The position numbers and the translations under genes were made by a program. Source: Desulfobacteraceae bacterium (GTDB taxonomy: Bacteria > Desulfobacterota > Desulfobacteria > Desulfobacterales > Desulfosalsimonadaceae). From it: 64,000 bases of DNA. Under the pieces are notes generated by a model, which saw only the letters and a list, made by a program, of their open reading frames with translations, made no database searches and was not told where the DNA came from. Position 1 is the stretch's first letter; the number at the start of each line of letters is the position of its first letter. Of this stretch, positions 30,884 through 39,700 are shown piece by piece. The stretch spans positions 1 through 64,000 of the forward strand of contig QZKW01000066.1 in assembly GCA_003599885.1 (NCBI GenBank), written 5' to 3'.

Positions 30884-32125
30884 TTACCGGAGACTTGCGC
30901 CTGAGATCGCTTCTATTCGTTCCAGCACCGGCGGATGGGAATAATTTAAAAAAACATACAGGGGATGAGGCGTCAGATTGGACAGATTGTGGACCGCCAG
31001 TTTTTTTAAAGCAAGAGCAAAGGATGCGGGATCGGAGGTGGTCTCAGTCGCAAACCGGTCAGCCGCGAATTCATTTCTTCGGGAAAAAAACTGCATCATA
31101 ATACCCATAAAAAAATCAACAGGCGCATACAACAATCCAAAAAATACAAGGCCCGCATAAACGGATGGGGTTTCCATATAAAAGGTTTCAAACAGCATCG
31201 GCGAAGAGATAAAAAAGGATAACAGGTACAGCATAATGCCGGTTTGCACAATCCCCGCGGCCAGCATCCAGAAGACATGTTTTTTTATATAATGTCCCAT
31301 CTCATGGGCAAGGACCGTCACCAGTTCATTGATGGAATGGTTATTAATTAATGTGTCATAAAGAACGATTCGTTTGTATCGCCCAAACCCGGTAAAAAAC
31401 GCATTGGATTTACGGGAGCGTTTGGACCCGTCCATGACAAAAATATTCTGGAGTGAAAAATGAATGGATTCAGCATACGCTACAATCGCATCTTTCAATT
31501 TGCCGGGCGCCAAGGGCTTGAACTTGTTAAACAACGGCATAACCCATGTGGGGACCACGAGTTGCATGATCAACATGAACACGGCAATTCCAACCCAGCA
31601 AATCCACCACGCGTCAGGGCCGGCATATTCAAAAAACGAAAGAACAAGGCCGATCAGCACGCCCCCCATCGCAATGCCAAGCAGGGCCTTTTTGACCATG
31701 TCGGATACAAATATCTTCCAGGTGGTCTGATTGAATCCGAAGCGTTCTTCGATGACAAATGTCGAATATATGTCAAATGGAAGAGATACGATCCATTTCA
31801 AGAGAAACAATATGCCAATGTACAATAAACCGATGACCACCGGCTGACTGCTGACGGATCGCACCCAGACATCGATGAGCGGGAACCCCTTACCAAACCA
31901 GACACCAAGGAATAAAAGGATATCCACAACAGAAACCGCCCATTTGAAACGGGTATTGATGCGAAGATACTCCTGGGAAGCCGCATAGCGCCTGGCATCA
32001 TACAAGTCCTGAAACTGTTCGGGCAAATACCGGCTCAGCCGCTTAAGGTTCAATAAATCGGCGGTCATATGGAGCAAAAAGTCCCCAAGAACTGCAAATA
32101 AAATAATGGCGCCAATCATATTCAT
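30884..32125 (-). CDS. M48-family membrane metalloprotease (Ste24/CAAX-protease type)
   Basis: This 413-residue multi-pass protease has the zinc motif HEMGH near 274-278 (VTVLAHEMGHYIKKH) and the downstream third-ligand region RRNEFAADRFA. The conserved GFGRYKRIVLYDTLI precedes the catalytic helix. About six membrane helices are seen. The Ste24 type cleaves membrane-bound substrates. Bacterial members mostly act in envelope quality control because prenylated CAAX proteins are absent. I moved the start from GTG 32134 to ATG 32125, which has AAGGTG six bases upstream. Confidence 0.92.
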   Translation of the reverse strand: MNMIGAIILFAVLGDFLLHMTADLLNLKRLSRYLPEQFQDLYDARRYAASQEYLRINTRFKWAVSVVDILLFLGVWFGKGFPLIDVWVRSVSSQPVVIGLLYIGILFLLKWIVSLPFDIYSTFVIEERFGFNQTTWKIFVSDMVKKALLGIAMGGVLIGLVLSFFEYAGPDAWWICWVGIAVFMLIMQLVVPTWVMPLFNKFKPLAPGKLKDAIVAYAESIHFSLQNIFVMDGSKRSRKSNAFFTGFGRYKRIVLYDTLINNHSINELVTVLAHEMGHYIKKHVFWMLAAGIVQTGIMLYLLSFFISSPMLFETFYMETPSVYAGLVFFGLLYAPVDFFMGIMMQFFSRRNEFAADRFATETTSDPASFALALKKLAVHNLSNLTPHPLYVFLNYSHPPVLERIEAISGASLR

Positions 32126-32421
32126 AAAATTCACCTTGCCGCCTAAACCCTTTTCGGATGTTGCGGCGTATTTTTTAATTTTTACACTTTGCCGACGCGT
32201 TGCGACTTATTACAAGAAAGTCAACATGGCCCCTTCTACCCCTGTCCTTTAAAAAAATCAACCCTTCAAATATCCTGAAAACAATGAAAAACTTGACAAC
32301 AGCGATAAAAATCGATAAGGAATATCACTATATAACAGGACTGGTATGGTGTCTGTCGGTGAATCGCCATCGACGAGCCGGTTCATTTTGACTAATCCAC
32401 AATCAACTACAGGGGCATGGA

Positions 32422-33489
32422 ATGATAGTCAAAAAATTCCCAATCCGAAATACGTTTTTTTTCCACGCATTTATTTGTTGCCTGTTGCTTGCGCCCTCTA
32501 TCGCAGGCGCCGCCATCGAAGATCATATCACCCGCACGGAATCCGGATTCTATTACACGGTTCAAAAAGGCGACACATTATGGGATCTTTCCCGGCATTT
32601 CTCCAATTCCCCCTGGGTGTGGCCTGAATTGTGGAGCCACAATAACCCGAAAATTTTAAATCCCAACCTGATCTATCCCGGCCAGAAAATCCTGATCTAC
32701 AAAAAAGACTGGGAAGGCACTGAAAAAATGGCTCAGCCCTCTGCACCAGCACCAACGCCAGCACCCGCGCCCTCACCGATTGAAGAAACGGAAAACTTTC
32801 AAGGCGATATCAATTTAGACAGGGTGGGCTATATCCGCAAAACAGCGACACCCCATCATGGGACCATTTTCAAAAGTCAACATGATCTCGCGCTGATCGA
32901 CGCAGGGAGGACAGTTTATATACACCCCGCACCCGGAGCGCCGGCCTTTAATGTTGGCGAAAAATATACCGTCTTCCGAACGTTTGACCACATCAAACAC
33001 CCGGAGACAAAAAAAGATATCGGCGTACAGCACCTGCTGACCGGGGTCGTTGAAATCACGTCTGTGGAACCGGACTTTGCAACAGGCAATATCATCGCTT
33101 CCTTTCGGAGCATCGAGATCAATGATCTTCTCATGCCATACACGAAAAGAGATGATCTCAACATATCTTTACGGAAAGGTATCGAGGGGTTGTCCAGCCG
33201 GATTATCAAACCCGAAGATGATGATATTCTAATCGGCGAGAGAAAGATTCTTTTTATTGATAAAGGTAAAAATGACGGCGTTGAACCCGGTCAGGTATAT
33301 TCCATTTTCCTTGAAGAATCCGTCAGACCCAATCCTGAAAAATTCAAAGAGGTCGACCTATTCATAGAAATAGGCAGCCTGATTGTTCTTCATACGGAAC
33401 CGACAACATCCACCGTGTGGGTGATCAATTCCAAAGAACAGATCACGGCGGGAAACCTTGTCAAAACCTTGGCGGCCAAAACCCCCTGA
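32422..33489 (+). CDS. Exported LysM-domain protein
   Basis: The 355-residue product has a signal peptide (core FFFHAFICCLLLAPSIAGA) and one LysM domain (about 44-94; YTVQKGDTLWDLSRHFSNSP to NLIYPGQKILIY), expected to bind peptidoglycan in the periplasm. A proline-alanine spacer follows (about 112-125), then a C-terminal region of about 220 residues (ILFIDKGKNDGVEPGQVYSIF) that recurs in LysM proteins of this group but has no known function. GGGG lies eight bases before ATG 32422. The gene is monocistronic with a strong terminator. Confidence 0.85.
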   Translation: MIVKKFPIRNTFFFHAFICCLLLAPSIAGAAIEDHITRTESGFYYTVQKGDTLWDLSRHFSNSPWVWPELWSHNNPKILNPNLIYPGQKILIYKKDWEGTEKMAQPSAPAPTPAPAPSPIEETENFQGDINLDRVGYIRKTATPHHGTIFKSQHDLALIDAGRTVYIHPAPGAPAFNVGEKYTVFRTFDHIKHPETKKDIGVQHLLTGVVEITSVEPDFATGNIIASFRSIEINDLLMPYTKRDDLNISLRKGIEGLSSRIIKPEDDDILIGERKILFIDKGKNDGVEPGQVYSIFLEESVRPNPEKFKEVDLFIEIGSLIVLHTEPTTSTVWVINSKEQITAGNLVKTLAAKTP

Positions 33490-33513
33490 TCCCCGGGCAC
33501 TCCAGTCTTATCA

Positions 33514-33565
33514 AAAACACAAAAAGGGCTTCCACCATTTTCGGCTGAAGCCCTTTTTGTGTTTT
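33514..33565. terminator. Perfect 19-bp hairpin terminator between convergent genes
   Basis: AAAACACAAAAAGGGCTTC at 33514-33532 pairs exactly with GAAGCCCTTTTTGTGTTTT at 33547-33565. A/T-rich outer arms give U-tracts on both strands, so it can end the LysM gene and, from the other side, the pilB-like gene. Confidence 0.88.
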
Positions 33566-33663
33566 GGGACCCAAAGGCTGATGAAATCACCCTCCGTCAT
33601 AAAGGCGCGGCCCTGAACTGGAAAACCGAGCAACGAGTGCATTTTTTCGCAAGCATCTGCAAC

Positions 33664-35487
33664 TCATTCATTTTCCCATGTCACCCGCACCACTTCTTCC
33701 CGGGTAGTGACGCCATCGACTAGTTTTTGAATGGCATTTTCCCTCAAGGACACCAGGTTTTCCTTAAACGCAACTTCCCTCAGCATCGCCAAGTCCGTAT
33801 CCCGGGTGGTTATTTTTTTCAGCGCTTTCGTATAGGGCAAAGCTTCAAAAATCGCAATCCGCCCGAAATATCCGGTTCCTCTGCATTGGGCGCAGCCGGT
33901 GCCATGATATAATGTGACCGGTCCCTGTTTTTTGACATCAATACCCATCCTGACCAGCTCGGATGCGTCAATTTCATAGGGTTCGATGCACTTGGGGCAA
34001 ATTTTCCGGACCAGGCGCTGGGAAATCACCCCGGTCAGCGTCGCTTGGACCAGAAAATGGGGCACACCAATATCTAATAATCGGATGATTGAGGATGGCG
34101 CATCGTTAGTGTGCAAAGTGGATAAGACCAGATGGCCGGTCAGGGCTGCCTGAACAGCGTTTTGGGCGGTTTCCAGGTCCCTGAGTTCCCCGACCATGAT
34201 AATATCCGGATCCTGGCGCAAAATGTTTCGGATGATGGTCGCAAACGTGATATTCACGGCAGGTTGAACAGCGATCTGGTTGAACTCTTCATGCACCATC
34301 TCAATGGGATCTTCAATAGTGGTGGTATTGATCTCAGGAGTGGACAGCCGCCGCAGGGTGGAATACAGAGTAGTGGATTTACCACTGCCCGTGGGCCCGC
34401 ATACCAGGACCAGGCCGTTTGGACGATTCACCATATAATTGTATCGCTCCAGATCATGGGGCGTAAACCCCAGATGATCCAGGTCTTGAAACAAAATATC
34501 CGGGTCCATGACCCGCATGACCACTTTTTCGCCAAACGCTACCGGCACAGTGGAAATACGGATTTCCACCTCAACATCCCCCTTGGCTGTTTTGATGCGG
34601 CCATCCTGGGGCCGCCGTTTTTCAGCCATATCGAGCCGGGACATGTTTTTAATCCGGCTGACCACGGGAGAATGCACTTTTTTTGGCAACCGATATACCG
34701 TATGCAGCACCCCGTCAATGCGCATTCGGATCAGCGACGCATCACGTTTGGGCTCAATGTGGATATCACTCGCCCGCTGATCAAAGGCGTAGCTGAACAG
34801 GTGATTGACGGCATTGATCACATGGTGGTCATTGACCGGCAGTTCATCCACGGATTTCAGGCGCACATACTGTTCGAGGTTGCCCAGATCATAGGAGGGG
34901 CTCGCAAACTGAGTTTCCGCTGCGGCAATGGATCGTTTAAAACCGAAAAATTCATCGATCAGACGGATAATATCAGTTTTGGAGGTCACCACGGCGTTAA
35001 CAGCCATCATGCTGACCCGGGCGATATCTTCAAACACCTCTGGATTAAAGGGGTTGGAGGTCGCCACGACCAGCTTGCCATTGTCAACCTCAACGGGCAG
35101 CACCAGGTGTTTCATGGCAAAACTGCGGGGGATGGTGGTTGTGACCAGATTCAAATCCAGTTTCAGCGGATCAAGCTTCCGGTAGGGTTTCCCCCAGGTC
35201 TTGGCCAGAGCCTTAAAAATGATATCTTCATCCAGTTCCAGATCCGGCCGGTCCGCCCGGTTGAATTTAAAGGAAACAATGATATCTACGATGGTGGTGG
35301 GATTGATGATCCTCCCCCCCATGGGAATGGACTGGCTGCGCCGGGCCTTTTGTTTTTCCATGCTTTCCCGGGCTTTATCTTTTTTTTCAAAAATCTCAAG
35401 CGCATGGGCCTTGGTGATCAGCCCATGCTGCACCAGGGCCACACAAACCGCTTTATCGGAAAACGGATGATCAGCGTCATTGGCCAT
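33664..35487 (-). CDS. Type IV pilus / type II secretion assembly ATPase (PilB/GspE type)
   Basis: The 607-residue cytoplasmic hexameric ATPase drives pilin polymerisation. It has an N-terminal MshEN-like domain (about 60-190), the N2 domain (ASDIHIEPKRDASLIRMRIDG), Walker A GPTGSGKSTTLY, Asp box TTTIEDPIE, Walker B region DPDIIMVGELRD, His box LVLSTLHTND, and a Cys4 zinc site (CPKC and CAQC). The Walker B glutamate is followed by Leu where Ile is more common. It lies downstream of the minor-pilin/PilY1 genes, which suggests a PilB role, but no PilC, PilT or secretin is present in the window, so GspE remains possible. Confidence 0.92.
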   Translation of the reverse strand: MANDADHPFSDKAVCVALVQHGLITKAHALEIFEKKDKARESMEKQKARRSQSIPMGGRIINPTTIVDIIVSFKFNRADRPDLELDEDIIFKALAKTWGKPYRKLDPLKLDLNLVTTTIPRSFAMKHLVLPVEVDNGKLVVATSNPFNPEVFEDIARVSMMAVNAVVTSKTDIIRLIDEFFGFKRSIAAAETQFASPSYDLGNLEQYVRLKSVDELPVNDHHVINAVNHLFSYAFDQRASDIHIEPKRDASLIRMRIDGVLHTVYRLPKKVHSPVVSRIKNMSRLDMAEKRRPQDGRIKTAKGDVEVEIRISTVPVAFGEKVVMRVMDPDILFQDLDHLGFTPHDLERYNYMVNRPNGLVLVCGPTGSGKSTTLYSTLRRLSTPEINTTTIEDPIEMVHEEFNQIAVQPAVNITFATIIRNILRQDPDIIMVGELRDLETAQNAVQAALTGHLVLSTLHTNDAPSSIIRLLDIGVPHFLVQATLTGVISQRLVRKICPKCIEPYEIDASELVRMGIDVKKQGPVTLYHGTGCAQCRGTGYFGRIAIFEALPYTKALKKITTRDTDLAMLREVAFKENLVSLRENAIQKLVDGVTTREEVVRVTWENE

Positions 35488-35734
35488 GTCAGGTTTTCTC
35501 GCTCCACAGTTGAAAGATATATGATCGATAAAATTACTTAACTATAAAATATGACGAGATTTTTATCAATAGGGATTTAAAACTCCTGCTGGCATCATCT
35601 GAAGCATGATGAATCGTTGGATTGAAAATAAAACTGCAGAATGGCAACAGCGGACACCTGAATCTTCGTGAGTATTCATATGCCCGCTGTTGATAACTGG
35701 GATAGGTCTGGTTTTGAACCCCTAAGCGCCTTAC

Positions 35735-36307
35735 TTATTCCTGTTTTACTTTTTTCCTGTTGTTAAATTCCGCCACTTTTGCCTCAAACGCCTTCAGGTC
35801 TTTGTCATATTGCACAATCTTTGCGTTTAATGCATCCACCTTGACCGAATACGCGATCCGTTCAGATGTCTTAACCCTTCTTCCCTTCGGAGCCTGGGCC
35901 TCAAGTTCCATTCTTTCCTTTTCAAGAGCCGTCCGGGTATTATTTAATTCCAACTGCATCTTATTTAGTTCAACAGCTCTTACTTGAAAGGTTTCTTCCC
36001 TAGAATTACCAGAACTTGTTGCGCTATCATCAGTTTGCTCCCCTTCACCGGTTTTATCGATTTCATTCGTCCCTGAGGGATCAGCAGCATCCATTTCTTC
36101 ACTATTGGAAGACTCTTCGGTAACTGAATACGGAAGGCTTTTCTCTGATTCAAAAGTTTTCAATGAAGACCGCTGTGCTTCCGGAACCTGGTAAAGATCA
36201 TCTGTAAACCGCACACTCCCATTCTCGTCGGTATATTGATAATATTCACCAAATGCGGATGTCGCGAGCAGCACAAAAACACCTGTCAGCAGAATTTTTT
36301 TGATCAT
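35735..36307 (-). CDS. Exported DUF4124-domain protein with C-terminal coiled coil
   Basis: The 190-residue product has a signal peptide (MIKKILLTGVFVLLATSAFG), an N-terminal DUF4124 motif (YYQYTDENGSVRFTDDLYQVP), an acidic low-complexity middle (about 60-105) and a charged coiled coil (about 110-190). I set the start at ATG 36307, which has GGAGG nine bases upstream. The longer frame through ATG 36331 would overlap the preceding stop by ATGA and gives a poorer signal peptide. It is probably periplasmic and linked to the pilus operon by position only. Confidence 0.75.
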   Translation of the reverse strand: MIKKILLTGVFVLLATSAFGEYYQYTDENGSVRFTDDLYQVPEAQRSSLKTFESEKSLPYSVTEESSNSEEMDAADPSGTNEIDKTGEGEQTDDSATSSGNSREETFQVRAVELNKMQLELNNTRTALEKERMELEAQAPKGRRVKTSERIAYSVKVDALNAKIVQYDKDLKAFEAKVAEFNNRKKVKQE

Positions 36308-36330
36308 ACCCAACATCCTCCCCGTCCGCA

Positions 36331-36711
36331 TCACCGGCGAACTTTTTTTACGGATTCACATAGCACAACTTCCCCGTCGCTGTTCAAAACAAGACCGACA
36401 CGGGCGCCTTCACTGGCCCCGGATATACTTGCGCCGGGGGCTTTTTTAAAAAATGAATCATCAATAACAAGCCCTTCATTTTGAACACTGTCCACTGTCC
36501 CGATAAAATCGTATTGTTTCTCGACCTCCTTCACAAAATCCCTCGTCCCTTCCGTCTCAATGCCGGGGATTTCCTTTATCCGAGGCGTTGTATCATTCAG
36601 CGAAGTATCTCCATTTTCAACGGCTAAACAGACAGAGGCCGCACAAAAACCCATCAAAATCAGCAAAATCAGGGAAAAGATACTTTTTCGATTTTTACAT
36701 TGGCGCATCAT
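36331..36711 (-). CDS. Small exported protein of unknown function in the pilus operon
   Basis: This 126-residue protein has a signal peptide (core SIFSLILLILMGFCAASVCLA). The mature part is acidic at first, then forms a compact beta-rich C-terminus around DFIGTVDSVQNEGLVIDD and GLVLNSDGEVVLCESV. I recognise no family. AAGGAGAG precedes the double ATG at 36711/36708. It lies 80 bases downstream of pilY1 and immediately before the DUF4124 gene, so a periplasmic accessory role for the pilus or PilY1 is a guess. Confidence 0.7.
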   Translation of the reverse strand: MMRQCKNRKSIFSLILLILMGFCAASVCLAVENGDTSLNDTTPRIKEIPGIETEGTRDFVKEVEKQYDFIGTVDSVQNEGLVIDDSFFKKAPGASISGASEGARVGLVLNSDGEVVLCESVKKVRR

Positions 36712-36791
36712 CAGCGTCTCTCCTTTTATTGATAATATATTGAATTCCGGGAGGACGTCAAGCCCTCCCGGAGTTAGTCCGAATCCGCCGG

Positions 36792-39700
36792 TTACTGAAT
36801 GATCCGCCAGTATTGCATCCCGACAAGATTGTCCGGCACCACCAGTTCTTCTTCACCTCCCTGGGAATCCGGCATATACAGCATATTGCCGATTTCAATG
36901 GGCTCAAACACGATTGTTTCGTATTCCAGGCCGCCGGGCGGCAAGTCCTCAATCAGATCTTTGTTCACATCATTCTTGTCAATTTTACCATCGCCATTGG
37001 CATCAAATTTATCATTGGCATCAAATTTACCGTCACCATTCACATCAACCAGGAGCGTGTCATCAATTTCACCATCCCCGTCCACATCAAACTGGGGCGA
37101 GTCCGTTTGGCCGCCGGAGCATGCGCTGATCTGATAGATGACCGAACTGCCGCCCGCCTCGCACGGTGACGACGATGGAATCGTTGAAATCAGGACAGCC
37201 GTTCCCTTGCGCAGCATGGGTTCCCGGATCCCGCGTTCCCCCGCTTGCGGCAGGTCAATATACCATCCCATGTGAGATCCGGTATTTTTTACCGGGTCAT
37301 ACCAGGAAATCTGGTTATTGCTCAAGAACAGCCAGTTGTCGGCGGTTGATCCGGTGCTTATTGTCTGACGGAGCAATGTTTTTCCGCTAACATTCGACAA
37401 AATCCGGGAAGCCTCAAACGTTCCAAGATACCGGGTTTTCGCCACCGAATACCCGGTAGCGCCGCCCCCGTATTTTTCTTCCCATATATTGCCCCAGTCC
37501 CAGATCCCATAGAAAGACTGGGTGGACATATTGCCCAAATCGCTGGCGTTCAGATATCTGCCGGTACCGAAAATCACCATCAACCCCGCTCCGGTATCAG
37601 CAAAATTCGACTTGACGCAATCCAGCATGACTTCCGGGGCCGTGGTAATGGGCTGGACATAACCGGTGCCGGATGAGTTTCTAACAGTAATCAGCGGTTT
37701 GGGCGTCGATCCTGCAGCATAATATACTTTCCAGTCACTGACCAGTTTACCCCGCAAATCGAATTTCCACATATTGCCCAGAAGGTCGCCGGCAAAAGCA
37801 TAATCCGCATACCCGTCCCCATCCACATCAACCACTCGGGGCGTGGAAAGTCCGTTGCATCCGGCGGTGAGGGTGTCCAGTTTTTTCACCAGCGCGCCGC
37901 TCAACGGGTCCACAATATAGAGAATCGCCTTCTGGTTCACGCTGTCGTATCCATTGCCGAAAACTACCACAGGGCCGGCAGCCTCTGTCTTCACCAAAAC
38001 CGCATTACTGAAGGAGTATCCCATGTCGTCATCCGTTGCGGCCGGGAATTCCCACAGCACTTTATTCGCGCTCATGGCATCAGGAGCGGTCACATCCAGA
38101 CCAAAATACCCTTTTCCACCCTTGCCCAGCCCGCATACCAGAATATCCTGAGATCCCACCTTGCCCACTGTCGCTGAACCGTCCACATAATATCTATGAC
38201 TGTAACCGGGAATTGCGAGATCCGACAAATGATCATAAACCAGGCCCGGCACATAGCAGAACCTTTCATTGCCATTGCTCGCATCTATGGCGTGGAGCAT
38301 GCCGTCGTTGGAACCGATATACAACGTTCCCTTGTAATATGTGGGGGCGGAGTGAATAAAATCGCCGAGGATCTTGGTCCGCACCCGGAATTGTCCACCG
38401 CGGGAGAGATTGTTCGAGGTATCGCCCCGGATAAAATCCACCATTTTCGCAGGATCAAACGGATTGGCCGGATCCGCGCTGTTGACTGACAGCAGATCCT
38501 CCTGGTCTGCAGAAATATTGTTAAACGCAAAGACAATCCCGCCGGAACCGTCATAGGAAAAAATCTTCCGGCTGTTCCAGGCAGGCACGTGATTAGAGGC
38601 GGTCCAGACAGGCTCGCCCACCGCCCCTGTCTCAACATTGATGGGCTTGGCGTACACTTCCCCGAACCAGCCGGCCGTATTATAGATACCCTGGTAGATA
38701 TTTGTACCCACCTGCCGCTGAATGGAACTGGTGGCCAGGGAGGCGGCTGATCCCAGACGGCTTTCAATGTCCTGTTTCAAAGCATTCATGGCATCCACCA
38801 TATCCATGGGATTGGATGCATTGATGTATCTTCCTCTGCCGTTCACCGCCGCATGCCACAAATCGTCCACCGTGCTTTTTTTATCTGCAACTGGCTGTGG
38901 CCATGTGGGACAGTTACCTAACGGACAGTCCGCATAATTGCCCTGGTCAACTTCTCCGCTCAACCCGAAAGACAGGGAATACGTCACCAGATGCTGAAAG
39001 CCCGCGGTGTCCTTTGTGTTTATAGGCACATTATCGTTCAGGCTGGAATTCAGGTCGCGTTCGTAATAATACATGGCCACATCCGCCAGGGTATTGCTGT
39101 AAGTATCGCTATACGGTTTGCCGTCAAAAGGAGTGTTATTGTCCCCATCGGCGTTTAGCACACCGGAATAGGAATCGTTCCAGTATCCGTCGGTCATCAC
39201 AATCGTAAATGCCTGCTGACAGCTCCCCCCTTTGTCCGCGATAAAGAACGGATAGCTGGTGTTATTGAAATTGGTGGAAGGCAGGGGAGACGGCTTGCCG
39301 TACAGCCCTTTATAATATTGGCCGATATTGTTTAACCCGGTGCGGAGCGGCGTACCGCCGGAAGCGATCAATGTGTATAATTGAGCAATAAGGGGGGCGG
39401 ACTGATCCTCGGTAACATTATCAATCGTTACCCGGACCGGCAGGGCTTCCTGCTTGATGTCGTTATTAATGGTCAGCATCCCGATATAAACGCCCTGCAT
39501 GGTGTTCATCACATTGCCGACGGCGTTTTTGGCGGTATGCATCCGGCGCCGGTAAAAGGAATACCAGTTGGCGAAATTCTGCCGTTCCTGGGTATAGGTC
39601 CGGCCGGTGACAACACCGGCGGCCGCTGCCTGGGATGCGGTCAGGCGGCTCAGCTCATTGTCCTGAACAATGCCGTCATTATTTTCGTCTGTGAATTTAT

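Noticed and set aside
34132-35541. Long plus-strand open frame (469 codons) opposite the pilB-like gene
   Set aside because: It lies antisense to a clear ATPase gene with all motifs; its composition is that of a mirror frame and it has no domain or credible start.
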